From assembly GCA_900556625.1 (NCBI GenBank), contig USPQ01000004.1:6090-70089 (forward strand): 64,000 nucleotides of DNA, in the 5' to 3' direction. Both the position numbers and the translations under genes were made by a program. This DNA comes from an uncultured Bacteroides sp. (lineage in GTDB: Bacteria; Bacteroidota; Bacteroidia; Bacteroidales; Bacteroidaceae). The notes beneath the pieces are model-generated. The model was not told the DNA's origin. It saw nothing but the letters and a program-made list of their open reading frames with translations, and did not search any database. Positions 36,418 through 47,200 of this stretch are shown in pieces. Position 1 is the stretch's first letter. Each line of letters starts with the position of its first letter.

Positions 36418-38337
36418 CTATTCGATAACTGCACCTATACCTTGATATTCCGGTTTAAGAGTATATTTTCCTTCAATGTCAACCAACGTTTCAAAAGGAG
36501 TCTCTTTTTCTATGGTTATTACATTATCCTTAAAACCTACCGGCGCGGTTCTAAAATACTGCCAAGTCATCTGAGTATTTTCAAGAGAGGTAAATATTCT
36601 ATTATTAGAAAAGTCTGTTTCATTGAAAGTAGCTGCACCAATCATTAAAGTAGATAACATTGGGAAAGTCCCACTAGCTGCACAATCCGTATCATACCAG
36701 AATAGATTATTTTTCATCGTCCATCCTTCTTCAGCGGTTACTTTAAAAAAGCCGGAGCTATTTCCATGATTACTTAGAATATTAATAACCGTGTTATTTT
36801 CAATACTCACATTATCAGAGAACTTTGCATTCGTTCCTTTCAGTAATGCCACAAATAGAACAGAGCGATCCTGTGTAGAGCAATAGAAAACATTATTATG
36901 AATCATTATATCTCCATAATTCCCATTATTAAAATTCAAGAAATTAATAACTTTAGTAGTTGCCGATGGAGCCGGCACTGCAATATAACAAGATTCAACC
37001 AACAATTTTGATATACCTGACGATGCATTATTAAAATAAGAGAACATCTTGTCCGCCATCATCTCAATCTTACAATGATCTAAATACAGTCTTTCTATTA
37101 CATCTTTACTTGAACTAGGAAAGTTAAACCAATAATTTGCGGTTAACTCATCAGGAGATAAAGTAATCTCCTTACATAACATTCCAATTTTCGACTCCAC
37201 ATTTTCCAAAGAGACAATCCCTTTGGTCATTACTTTTGAAGAATAATTACTATTCTTTTTCTCTCCTATCAGAATCAGGTCACTCACTGCACCAGTCCAA
37301 TAAGCCGTAGCACCTTCGGCAATAAAGTAAATACCGCTTTCGGAGATTGATTCACCTTCTTTTACCAATACTCCATTCGGGTTATCATATTTATTAAGTA
37401 CTACATCACCGATCCTGATATCAAATCCAGCCTGATATTCAGCCCAGTAACTATCACTGGAAGTTTTTGCCTTTATCTGATCTGTTGCTGAATTTACTCC
37501 ATGAGTCACTTCTACAATAATCGTACACTCGCTCGGAGTTGCAGGAGGTGTCACAGTCACTGTTACTTCCGTTGTTCCAGCCACATATTCCGACAGTTTT
37601 GCATTCCAATCAGCAGGTGCTTTTACTCTTACTAAATCACCTTCAGCCAAATTTACTTTCACAGTAAAGGAAGACGCACCTCCTCCGGCTACCAACCAAA
37701 GATCATCTGTTACACCTTCGGGAACATTAATTGCACATTCCAATCCTTTCACAATAGGAATCAGATACTCCTTTCCGCCAAAAGTAACTTTAAAATTATC
37801 TCCGTCAACAGTTGCGTTGCTGATAGGATTCGAACCTGTATTTATACCTTCAGCCAGACCGTTTTCCAATACTTTCCAGGTTGAACCGTTGTCATAACTC
37901 ACATACCAATACTTTTTATCTCCATCGGCCGGATTGGGTGCAATCTTAAATTCGGGAGTAATGGTAGCATCTTCCCCATTCTCCGCTTGAGCACGCCAGC
38001 CTGTATCTGTACCGCCAATAAACCAATTACCATTTGCACCGATCTCAATAGAAGGATAGTTGCCTCCGGTCACTCCCGGAGTCAAAGTCAATGTTTCGCC
38101 ATTGCTTAAGGTCAAGGTATAAGTATCACCATTGATAGAGTAATCGGTAATAGTCTTGTTGCCGTCCAACAGCACACGGATAATGTTCATCTCATCGTTC
38201 AACTGCTGTACCTGTGCCTCAACATTCGTCACACGATCTTTCAAGGCATCAATGTCTCTTTCCAAATCGTCTGTATTACATGACACAAAAGCCAATGCAA
38301 ACAAACTGAATAATATGAATGATTTATAGTATTTCAT
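36418..38337 (-). CDS. DUF4988-stalk surface lipoprotein with beta-helix-like C-terminus, copy A
   Basis: A 639-residue predicted surface lipoprotein (lipobox AFVSC). The mature N-terminus is a coiled coil (DDLERDIDALKDRVTNVEAQ, heptads to ~residue 55) leading to DUF4988-type beta repeats (SINGDTYTLTLSNGETLTL, IEIGANGNWFIGGTDTG). A middle Ig-like part (~residues 195-300) and a C-terminal half rich in short strands and Asn/Ser follow (FLNFNNGNYGDIMIHNNVFY, NVSIENNTVINILS), resembling the DUF4957 beta-helix. It is similar in size and plan to the protein at 39271-41205, so the two look like a duplication. No catalytic motif was recognised. A glycosaminoglycan-binding role at the surface is inferred from the operon. 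Confidence 0.7.
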   Translation of the reverse strand: MKYYKSFILFSLFALAFVSCNTDDLERDIDALKDRVTNVEAQVQQLNDEMNIIRVLLDGNKTITDYSINGDTYTLTLSNGETLTLTPGVTGGNYPSIEIGANGNWFIGGTDTGWRAQAENGEDATITPEFKIAPNPADGDKKYWYVSYDNGSTWKVLENGLAEGINTGSNPISNATVDGDNFKVTFGGKEYLIPIVKGLECAINVPEGVTDDLWLVAGGGASSFTVKVNLAEGDLVRVKAPADWNAKLSEYVAGTTEVTVTVTPPATPSECTIIVEVTHGVNSATDQIKAKTSSDSYWAEYQAGFDIRIGDVVLNKYDNPNGVLVKEGESISESGIYFIAEGATAYWTGAVSDLILIGEKKNSNYSSKVMTKGIVSLENVESKIGMLCKEITLSPDELTANYWFNFPSSSKDVIERLYLDHCKIEMMADKMFSYFNNASSGISKLLVESCYIAVPAPSATTKVINFLNFNNGNYGDIMIHNNVFYCSTQDRSVLFVALLKGTNAKFSDNVSIENNTVINILSNHGNSSGFFKVTAEEGWTMKNNLFWYDTDCAASGTFPMLSTLMIGAATFNETDFSNNRIFTSLENTQMTWQYFRTAPVGFKDNVITIEKETPFETLVDIEGKYTLKPEYQGIGAVIE

Positions 38338-38368
38338 AATGATTTCTTCGCTTAATTATTAATTCAAC

Positions 38369-39259
38369 TTATTCAGCAACCGTCACCTCTAATGATTTAA
38401 TCAGACGATATCCTTCCTTAGAGAATATCTGGAAATAAACAGTATATTTGCCGGAAGCCAGTCCTTTTGTTTTAATCGTCAGATTATCGGAAGCGTCATC
38501 AGTCAAGACTACCTGTACAGGTGTGGGATCTATAATCACTCTGGCTACATTCGTCTGTTTTGCCGTCAATACCGCTGACCCCCCCTTCGCTACATTTACA
38601 GAAGTAATATTCGATGAACCACCTTGAGAAAAAGTCATATCCAATCCTCCCAATAAAGGGATCTCGGTTTTCGAGCCGTCTGTAAATTCAAAGGTCACGA
38701 TATTACCGTTCACCGTTACATCGGCAAATATACCTCCCGGAATCTCTCCAATATTGGCAATGTTGTAACGCCCGTCTATACGTTGAGGTTCTCCACCGCC
38801 AACTGCATAACACCAGTAACCGTCCGCATCAATCGAGATGGTTGGAGTTTGTCCGTCGGAACCGTCTACGGGAACAGCAGGACAAGGATTGCCTTCTTTA
38901 TCTTTCAATTCAACGGTTCTACCGTCAAGGGTATATGTCCAATTTCCGGCTTCATTAATGCCAAGTGTAGGAATATCTCCCGCAGGCTGTCCGCCATAAA
39001 CAACCAATTCCGTACCGTCACTCAGTGAAAGTGTATAGTTACCCTTTTCATCCATTGTATATCCGGTTACAAGAACAAGTCCTTTCACTGCATCTTGGAA
39101 AGATTTGATGCTCGTATTCAAATTTTCGAGATCATCTGTCAAAGCATCCAAACGAGCATTCAGATCGTCGATGTCTTTACGTATATCATCCTTATCATCA
39201 CAGGAGGTAAAGGTAATGACAGGCAATAAGCAAACTAATAGTATCAATATCTTTTTCAT
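38369..39259 (-). CDS. Short DUF4988 coiled-coil lipoprotein
   Basis: A 296-residue lipoprotein (lipobox TFTSC). The first ~40 mature residues are a clear coiled coil (DDIRKDIDDLNARLDALTDD). Two DUF4988-type repeats follow (MDEKGNYTLSLSDGTELVVY; LGINEAGNWTYTLDGRTVEL; ISIDADGYWCYAVGGGEPQR), then a small C-terminal Ig-like domain ending in VTVAE. It lacks the beta-helix domain of its neighbours, so it looks like a stalk-only relative. It lies 31 bp after the 36418-38337 gene's start in operon order and 11 bp from the next gene upstream. A structural or binding role in a surface complex is inferred. Confidence 0.72.
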   Translation of the reverse strand: MKKILILLVCLLPVITFTSCDDKDDIRKDIDDLNARLDALTDDLENLNTSIKSFQDAVKGLVLVTGYTMDEKGNYTLSLSDGTELVVYGGQPAGDIPTLGINEAGNWTYTLDGRTVELKDKEGNPCPAVPVDGSDGQTPTISIDADGYWCYAVGGGEPQRIDGRYNIANIGEIPGGIFADVTVNGNIVTFEFTDGSKTEIPLLGGLDMTFSQGGSSNITSVNVAKGGSAVLTAKQTNVARVIIDPTPVQVVLTDDASDNLTIKTKGLASGKYTVYFQIFSKEGYRLIKSLEVTVAE

Positions 39260-39270
39260 AATTCTTAGTT

Positions 39271-41205
39271 TTAGCGTTGTGCACCATATTGAGTGTAACC
39301 TTCTTTGGGAATGAATGTCCCTGTAGATTTGTTAAAAGTAACCGGATCAGTGGTATCATAAAGATCAACATCATTACTTGTAAAACCAACTGAAGTATCA
39401 CCTATCTTATTTTGGAAAACATTCAGATTCAATCCGGTTTCAAAAAGATAAGCATAATTGTTCTCGGCTATTGTTACCTTAGATTTTGCCGCAGATGCCA
39501 CTCTTATAAGGAATGCCGGATATTCACGATAAGTAAAATAATAAATGTTCTTATTGACTGTGATATCACCAATTTTCGAAGGATAAACAATAGCGGAAGT
39601 TTTCCCATTTGAATACCCTGATTCAATATCAATAAAGGTATTGGAAGTTAATGTTAGTTTATTCACACTATAACTTGGCCCTTGGAACACCTTAAAATTC
39701 TCCACGTTAGAAGTGGCTTCCGGAACTCCTGAATAATATACAATATTATTTTCAAATCGAAGTTCATTACAGTTCATATTAGTAACCAAGTACAAATTAG
39801 TTCCAGTATTTTCAACCTTTATATTAGTATCAGTCATTCCAAAATAGCCAATACTAGCCTCATCTTTCACCTCCGGCATAGCAAAACCCGATCCAAATAA
39901 TAAGCCGCTTATTGTACACCGGTCGATTATAATACTAGCTTCCTTAGATTGAACACGTACAGGATAAGTTGCTGTTGCTGTATACTTTATATTTGTATTT
40001 TTACAAATCAAGGCATTACCAAGATAAATAGACTTATCTATGTTCAGGTTTATTGAAGTAACCTCATCTGAATTAGGAATAATAATTAGATTTTCCACAA
40101 CTGAGGTTCCTTGGTTATATGTCAATGTCAAATCGTTTGCAGACACGAAATAAACACCACCGGCTATCGCCCCATTAGTAGTAATCTCTTGTGCTTCACC
40201 ATACTTTTCTTTTGTAATCTCCAGCCCGCCTACAATAACAGCCTGTCCTTCATTATACATATCCAGATTAGAAGCAAGTCCTTTCGGATTCTTCACTTTT
40301 ATCTTGTCAACTGCCCAGAACAAGCCTTCCTGTACCTGAACAGTTACATCGGCAGTATTATCCGCCGCGGCTCTCGTTAACGTTTTATTCTCAGCAGCCG
40401 GAGCAAAGATCAACAACTGATAATTATTTCCTTTTTCATCGGCAACATCCAGTTTGTTCAAAGTAGCTCTCCAACCTTGCGGATAAGTAACCTGCGGATT
40501 CTCACCTTCAATCTTAGCAGGAATCACCACTCTTTCTCCTTTATTGATAATCAGGAAGTCCTCATCATCAAATGCAAGACCTGTTCTATCAATAGCACAA
40601 ACCAAAGTTGCCACGATAGGAAGTGTATGCACAGTCCCATCTTTAAGAGTCACAACAAAGTTGCTACCGTCTACTTTGGCAGATTCAAAGATCTGGTCGC
40701 CTAAAGAACTGCCACCGGCAATCCCCTCTCCACCGGGAACATTCGCCCACTCACCGTCACCGAAACGTATCTGCCAATTTCCATTCTGTACACGAAATTC
40801 GGGATAGCCCTCCCCATTCTTACCGTTCTCTCCTACGGCTACTACGCCGGTAGAAGTACCGTTGATATACCATTTCCCATCATCTCCTATCGTAATCTCC
40901 GGTTCGTTGACTGTTCCTTCCTTGCCGATAGTCAATGTCAGTTGGGTATTATCACTTAAAGTTATGACATATTTCGCAGCAACCCCATTCTCTTTAACAG
41001 TCTCCACTTTACTGACTGTCTTATTCTGAGGATCAAGGATGTAGCCGATCACAGCCAGATTATCATTCAACAGTTTCACCTGCTGCTCGATAAGCGTCAC
41101 CCTATCTTTCAGGTCGTTTACATCGTCTTTCAGGTCGTCTATAGTACACCCCGCAACCGCAAAGCCCATGATAACGAAAAGTATATACGATTTTATGTAC
41201 TTCAT
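39271..41205 (-). CDS. DUF4988-stalk surface lipoprotein with beta-helix-like C-terminus, copy B
   Basis: A 644-residue lipoprotein (lipobox AVAGC). It has the same plan as copy A: coiled coil (DDLKDDVNDLKDRVTLIEQQ), DUF4988 repeats (YVITLSDNTQLTLTIGKEG; ITIGDDGKWYINGTSTGVVA), a middle Ig-like region, and a strand-rich C-terminal half (NLIIIPNSDEVTSINLNIDK; NMNCNELRFENNIVYYSG; KIGDITVNKNIYYF) like DUF4957. Only ~11 bp separate it from the short DUF4988 gene. From its place between the DUF5017 protein and the lyase it corresponds to the surface-protein part of chondroitin PULs. No enzymatic residues were recognised. Confidence 0.7.
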   Translation of the reverse strand: MKYIKSYILFVIMGFAVAGCTIDDLKDDVNDLKDRVTLIEQQVKLLNDNLAVIGYILDPQNKTVSKVETVKENGVAAKYVITLSDNTQLTLTIGKEGTVNEPEITIGDDGKWYINGTSTGVVAVGENGKNGEGYPEFRVQNGNWQIRFGDGEWANVPGGEGIAGGSSLGDQIFESAKVDGSNFVVTLKDGTVHTLPIVATLVCAIDRTGLAFDDEDFLIINKGERVVIPAKIEGENPQVTYPQGWRATLNKLDVADEKGNNYQLLIFAPAAENKTLTRAAADNTADVTVQVQEGLFWAVDKIKVKNPKGLASNLDMYNEGQAVIVGGLEITKEKYGEAQEITTNGAIAGGVYFVSANDLTLTYNQGTSVVENLIIIPNSDEVTSINLNIDKSIYLGNALICKNTNIKYTATATYPVRVQSKEASIIIDRCTISGLLFGSGFAMPEVKDEASIGYFGMTDTNIKVENTGTNLYLVTNMNCNELRFENNIVYYSGVPEATSNVENFKVFQGPSYSVNKLTLTSNTFIDIESGYSNGKTSAIVYPSKIGDITVNKNIYYFTYREYPAFLIRVASAAKSKVTIAENNYAYLFETGLNLNVFQNKIGDTSVGFTSNDVDLYDTTDPVTFNKSTGTFIPKEGYTQYGAQR

Positions 41206-41224
41206 AATCTATTAGTATTTAAAG

Positions 41225-42349
41225 TTATTCTGTTACATTGATTATCAATTCACAAGTCTTGGACGCCACATGTGAATAATTTGCGTTATTCATCAGAAAC
41301 GTAGCAGTATATGTACCCACCTGATTATAAGTATAAGAGTAAGACTCCAGATCCAGAGAAATGTCTTTTACCTTCACTCCCGAATCCGGTTCGGGACATT
41401 CCGCCAGATTCAGATAATCGGAAACAAGCCAATTATACTTCCAAGGATTATTGGCAGCCGTACCGTTAATAGTAAATCCGCCGCTTTTTATACTACTCAA
41501 GTTCCACATGCCAGTCACTCCCGTTGAAACAGAACCATATTCAAGATCTTTAGGCATATTTTCCGGAGCCTGTTCTTCATACTTCGTCTTATTCTTCATG
41601 TTCAATGGAGTAAAGCCGAAAGAACTTGCATAAGCAGTAGTGACACGTCCGTTCTTCCATTTGGTTTCCACACACATATTCAGAATATTGAATGTAGACT
41701 GAACAATAGTAGCCTCCGGATCTTCCGGATTATTGGCACTTATTGCTTCTTTCTGATCTCTGTTCAGCACTAAAGCCAGCGTCAGTTTCTTGCCAATATA
41801 TTCTTTGACCGATTTACTGAAACTCAAAGCTCCGGCTGCACTGGTCACAGGTGCTTGCGGCAGTTGCGCACGTGTGATAAGTTCCTTCCAGGGAGTATTC
41901 TTCTCCACAAGTACAGAATCAGCCTCGAAATTATTCTTGCTCATTCCCGGGAAAAAGATCGTATTTCCCGGATTATCAGGATCTTCTTCTTCCGCCAGAT
42001 ACAACACATCAAACTGGTCTTTGCATGAATTGGCTACCCCGTATTGAGCCCAAATCGAAAACTTAAAGTCGCATGACACAATATCTTCTACCGAAATCTC
42101 CTTCCGGTCACGATAAATATACTGATGACCGATTTCGCCACTGAAGAAAGAAATGTAATCAGGATCACCGTGAAAGAGAAACTCGACAGGAGTCCCCTTC
42201 TTTACAGTCAGGATGTTGCCTTCGTACCGTACATTCTCATTGGTAGCCACAGTTACACTGACATCAGTCAGATCCCGGTCCAACTCTTTTTCGCATGAAG
42301 CAAACAAGAGAGTTCCCAGAGTTAGTATTAAGAATTTATATGTTTTCAT
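41225..42349 (-). CDS. DUF5017 surface glycan-binding lipoprotein
   Basis: A 374-residue lipoprotein (lipobox LFASC) directly after susD, the usual SGBP position. The N-terminal ~100 residues form a PKD/Ig-like domain with the DUF5017 pattern (GTPVEFLFHGDPDYISFFSG), and the C-terminus (ISLDLESYSYTYNQVGTYTA) closes with another Ig-like strand set. The middle (~145-330) looks like a galactose-binding-type sandwich. The equivalent gene in B. thetaiotaomicron is BT3330. It likely binds chondroitin/hyaluronan chains next to SusCD; this is inference from context. Confidence 0.8.
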   Translation of the reverse strand: MKTYKFLILTLGTLLFASCEKELDRDLTDVSVTVATNENVRYEGNILTVKKGTPVEFLFHGDPDYISFFSGEIGHQYIYRDRKEISVEDIVSCDFKFSIWAQYGVANSCKDQFDVLYLAEEEDPDNPGNTIFFPGMSKNNFEADSVLVEKNTPWKELITRAQLPQAPVTSAAGALSFSKSVKEYIGKKLTLALVLNRDQKEAISANNPEDPEATIVQSTFNILNMCVETKWKNGRVTTAYASSFGFTPLNMKNKTKYEEQAPENMPKDLEYGSVSTGVTGMWNLSSIKSGGFTINGTAANNPWKYNWLVSDYLNLAECPEPDSGVKVKDISLDLESYSYTYNQVGTYTATFLMNNANYSHVASKTCELIINVTE

Positions 42350-42391
42350 CGTTGTATTCTCTTCAAAAATTATTAATTGGATTAAAGCGGA

Positions 42392-44191
42392 TTACCAACC
42401 GGGGTTATTGCCCGTAATCAGTTTGTTGACAGCTTTCTCGGCATCCGGAATCGGGAAGTACTGATAAGCGGAAGATACCCGGAAGAAAGGTGCAGCCTGC
42501 CCTCCCTGAGTCCAGTTGTTTCCACTCTGTGCCAGCACTGCCTGCTCGTTCATCTTATCTACAAAGTCTCCCCAACGAATCAGGTCGAAACGACGGAGAT
42601 ATTCAAAACAAAGCTCCATTGCACGCTCATCCTTTATAATAGTAAGAAAGTCCTCACCTGAAGTAATCTGACCTGTAAGATCTGAGATTCCGGCACGGTC
42701 ACGTACCTCTTTCAGGCATTCTTCGGCCAAGGGCGTCGGGGCACCGTTATATTCATTCTCCGCTTCCGCAATCATCAGCAACACATCCGAGTAACGAAGT
42801 ATAGGGAAATTGATAGAAGTACGGTTCTTGTCCTTCTTTGCAGCAGGCTCATATTCCCGGCGGAACTTGGCACAACACAAATCTTTCCTTTCCTTACCGG
42901 CAGCAACCGCTTTTTTGTAAACATCTCCAATCTGCTCCACCTTACTGTTATATTCTTCACCCTCATTGGCTCCCTCATAATTATACGATCTGTCTCCGTA
43001 CCAGCCGGCACCTTTCACCAGATCATACAACGCCTTGTTTTCAAAAGTTCTTCCTACAATTCCCAAGTCAGTACGGTCCGCAATTCTACGATATGTAAAA
43101 GGGGCAATGTTCCAGGTGAAACGTTCATTATCACCATTCGCCACATACAAATCATAAAGTTTCGGAGTTGCCCAAATAAAGCCATAAGAATATCCCGGGT
43201 CAGCCTTGCCTACAACATTAGATAAAGAAGAAAAGTCCGAACACTGAAGCCCGATCGTATTTCCGATACGGCCTTCCGAACGCACGTCTCCCGTTCCGTC
43301 TCCGGCAAACTCAACTTCCCAGATACTTTCATTGGCAGTCGTATTGTATTTGTCGGAACACATATCAATAAACGGGTCCCAGTAATTAGCGGCAAGCGTA
43401 TGCCCCTGTGTCCGCACTTTCTGGCCGAAATAGCTGGCACGCTCGAAATACGACTTGTTTTCCGCATCGGCCGGTTTACCGTCGCGCTTATGTTCACCGG
43501 CCCAGAATAAATAGACACGTGCCAACATACCCCATGCCGTCGATTTGGAGATACGTCCCGGCTTATAGCTTAACTCTCTGGCAGAGAGCAGCCCTCCGGT
43601 TTCTTCATCGGCAGCCTCTTCCATTTCTTTCACGATAAACTTATAAATCACGTTCTTATCCGTACGTGCTATATCCTTATTAGTCACCGTCCCGGACGAA
43701 TAGGTAGACTCCGTCTTGAACGGCACATCTCCCCAGCACTGCACCAACGTAAAGTAATAAAACGCACGTAAGAAACGAGCTTCCGATTTGTATTGCAAAC
43801 GACTCTTATCACTCATTCCGGGGACATTGTCTATCTGTTCCAGAAACATATTGGCACGCTCGATGCCGTTATACAAATTGAGCCAGAGGTTGGTAACCGC
43901 CGCATCACTGGTGGTAGTGTTATTACAAATCAATCCTGTATTGGAAATACGTCCGGTAGACCCTCCATAAAACTCCAGGTCGTCACCGCCTGCAAGAACC
44001 ATGTAATCACCTCCGTAGAAAGTTGACTGTCCTAAGTTCGAATAGATACCGGTCAGGAATGATTGTGCTTCCGCCTCATTCTGGAAATAGTTTTCCGGTA
44101 CTATTTTATATGGTTCCTTCTCCAAAAAGTCACATGACGCTATCGTACATGTAGCCAACAAAGAAAGGAATGCTATTTTTATCTTTTTCAT
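42392..44191 (-). CDS. SusD-like surface glycan-binding lipoprotein (chondroitin-type PUL)
   Basis: A 599-residue SusD protein that caps the SusC barrel. Start set at ATG 44191 (MKKIKIAFLSLLATCTIASC, a proper lipoprotein signal) instead of the TTG at 44218. SusD hallmarks are present: DFLEKEPYKIVPENYFQNEA at the mature N-terminus, EARFLRAFYYFTLVQCWGDVP in the TPR region, and IKDERAMELCFEYLRRFDLI near the C-terminus. The susC gene ends 34 bp upstream. Substrate (chondroitin sulfate, possibly hyaluronan) is inferred from the neighbouring lyases and sulfatase. Confidence 0.95.
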   Translation of the reverse strand: MKKIKIAFLSLLATCTIASCDFLEKEPYKIVPENYFQNEAEAQSFLTGIYSNLGQSTFYGGDYMVLAGGDDLEFYGGSTGRISNTGLICNNTTTSDAAVTNLWLNLYNGIERANMFLEQIDNVPGMSDKSRLQYKSEARFLRAFYYFTLVQCWGDVPFKTESTYSSGTVTNKDIARTDKNVIYKFIVKEMEEAADEETGGLLSARELSYKPGRISKSTAWGMLARVYLFWAGEHKRDGKPADAENKSYFERASYFGQKVRTQGHTLAANYWDPFIDMCSDKYNTTANESIWEVEFAGDGTGDVRSEGRIGNTIGLQCSDFSSLSNVVGKADPGYSYGFIWATPKLYDLYVANGDNERFTWNIAPFTYRRIADRTDLGIVGRTFENKALYDLVKGAGWYGDRSYNYEGANEGEEYNSKVEQIGDVYKKAVAAGKERKDLCCAKFRREYEPAAKKDKNRTSINFPILRYSDVLLMIAEAENEYNGAPTPLAEECLKEVRDRAGISDLTGQITSGEDFLTIIKDERAMELCFEYLRRFDLIRWGDFVDKMNEQAVLAQSGNNWTQGGQAAPFFRVSSAYQYFPIPDAEKAVNKLITGNNPGW

Positions 44192-44225
44192 ATCTTCTCT
44201 ATTTTTATATGATTTCAACTAAATA

Positions 44226-47200
44226 CTAAAACCCAAGATTAATTCCGAAGTTGACAGCATAAGCCCTCGGATAAGCGGAATAGTCAAGTCCCGGTGTCAG
44301 GGCACTGTTACGGATAGACACTTCAGGATCATAGCCGGAATAGCCGGATATTGTCCAGAGATTCTGTCCTGCTACGTAAACACGGGCAGTAGAGATTCCC
44401 CATTTCCTAAGCGCTTTCTTCGGCAAAGTATAACCCAGCGTCAATGTCTTCAGACGCAGGAAAGAACCATCTTCGATCACACGTGAAGATACAACCTTGT
44501 TGGAACTTGAGTTCTTGGCTACCGGTATATTGCTTGTCGGGTTTTCCGGTGTCCAACGGTCGGCATAAGTCGCATACTGGTTCAGGTTACGTGAATTGTT
44601 GACGTTTTCAAAGAACAAGCGGTTCGCATTCAACACATCATTTCCGTAAGACCATTGGAAGAAGATACTCAAATCAAATCCTTTATATTCAAAATCATTC
44701 GTGAAACCACCTGTATGGATAGGCAAGCCACGTCCGATCATCGTGCGGTCGTTCGTGTCGATTATACCGTCGCCATTCAGGTCTTTATATTTAGGCATAC
44801 CCGGCTGAGTGTTGTTCTCGCTGGAGAAGTAAGGAACTCCCGGACGCAACACATACGTATCGCCGGACTTATAAAAATCTTCGTATTTGTAAGTACCTTC
44901 ATACATATAGCCGTACATCATACCCATTGAATAGCCTTTCTTCGCAATGTAAGTAGGCTGTGAATTGTACGTCTGGTCGAAATAAGCGGAGGTCAACAAG
45001 GAAGTCTGATTCTCCGCCAACTCCAATACCTTATTCTTATTAAAGGCAATATTGAAATTTGTGCTCCAACGGAAACCGTTTCTATTTATATTTATTGTAT
45101 TCAGGGTAAATTCCAAACCGGAGTTACGCACTTTACCTACATTCTTCATTGCGCTATAATAACCGGTAGAATAAGGCAAGCTTGCATCAAGAAGCAGATC
45201 GCGGGTCGTTTTCATGTACCAGTCTACATTAATGCCAATTCGTTCGTCAAAGAAGCCCAGGTCAAGACCGACGTTCCACTGTTCCGTCGTTTCCCACTTC
45301 AAATCTTTATTCGCCAGCGAGATAGGTACCATACCGATGCTGTTCTGATTGTTCTCGAACGGATAAACTCCCGAAGGAAGATTGTTCGATGCCGCTTTCG
45401 CCATTTTCAACAAAGCATAGGCTTCATATTCACCTACACGGTTGTTACCAGTCAACCCCCAACTGGCACGCAACTTACCATTGGAAAGAATGGACTTATA
45501 TTCCTTCATGAAGTCTTCTTCGCTGAAGTTCCACGCCAGAGAAGCCGAAGGGAATAACCCATACCGATTCTTTTTGGCAAACTTGGAAGAACCGTCGACA
45601 CGGAAAGAAGCCGTTGCATAGTACTTTGACATATAATTATAGTTCACACGTCCGAGATAAGACATCATAGACCATGAGGACTTTTCAGAGCTTGTCGTAC
45701 TTGGGATACCTTCGCTCATGCCGGCCATGCCCAAAGATTCATTGGGGATATTGGTGGTCTTGAAAGAATAGTATTCATAGTCGGAATTCTGCAAAGTAAT
45801 ACCAAGCAACGAATTAAAGAAATGCTTCTTGTTAATGTTAACCTGATAGGTCAATACATTTTCGTTCAACCAGGTCAGACGTTGCTGGCGGACTACCTGT
45901 GCATTCACCTTATCCGTTGAGATCGGGCTACCATAACGGGTCTTTGAGTTATTAAACGTATCATTGCTACGGGCATCGTACGTGTAACCGCCGGATACCT
46001 TCAGCTTCAATCCCTTGATAAATTCATATTCTACAAAACCGTTCAACTGAAGGTTATTCGTATAGTTCTTACGATATTCGTTCTTCAATGACATAATCGG
46101 GTTGAAACGATAGTCATTAGTCGGTTCTACTGATGAATCCAGCGCATTGTCCATTAAGGTGCTCAACGGAACATCCGGTTCGGTAACAGGGCGGTAACCC
46201 CATACACTATAAAATAAGTTATTCATACCGCTGGATGAATATAAAGAGGTAGAGCTACCGGTCTGAATGGCACGTGCATAGTTGGCAGTAACACTCATAT
46301 TCAGTTTGCCACGGCGGACAACGGTATTCATACGAGTTTGGAAACGTTTGTAGTTGGAGTTGAGCACGATACCGTCCTGATCGAAATAAGAAGCCGACGC
46401 ATTGTAACGTACCCCTTCCGTTCCGCCCATCAGGCTGACGTTATGGCTTTGCTGCCAAGCTGTGCGGAAAATCTCGTCCTGCCAGTCATACTGCGGAACA
46501 CCCCGGTAATCTTCCACCGTCCACTGCTTGCCTTCATGTTCAATCAGATAGTTCTTTTGGGTATCTGCCGGAAACAGTTCATTCTGCAACTTCACAAACT
46601 CATACGCATCCAGCATTGGAATTGTATTGGTGACCTGCTGAAATCCGAAACTTCCGTCATACTTGAGTTGAGGTTTTCCAACCTTTCCTTTCTTGGTCGT
46701 GATAATAACGACACCGTTAGCACCACGGGCACCATAAATGGCAGTGGCCGAAGCATCTTTCAACACTTCAACGGATTCAGCGTCGGAAGGGTTAATGGTA
46801 GCCGCAATAGCAGGATCTTCTACCGGAAACCCGTCAATAACATATAAAGGTGAATTATCCTGGGTCAGAGAGTTGTTACCACGGATAACAATATTCATCG
46901 TTCCGCCCGGCATACCCTCGCCCGAACTTACGTTTACTCCGGCAATACGTCCACCCAAAGTCTGGTCGAATGAAGAAGCAGGCGTTTTCAGCAAATCTTC
47001 CATATTTACTTTCGCCACTGCACCGGTCAGGTCTTTCTTCTTCACCTCCTGATAGCCTACGATAACGACTTCGTCCAATGTCTTCGTATCTTCCTTCAAG
47101 ATGATAGACATGGGCTTGGCCGTCTCGACCGGCAATTCCTGGGTTACATAACCGATAAAAGAGACTATAAGAATAGACTTCTTATTAGGAGCATTCAACG

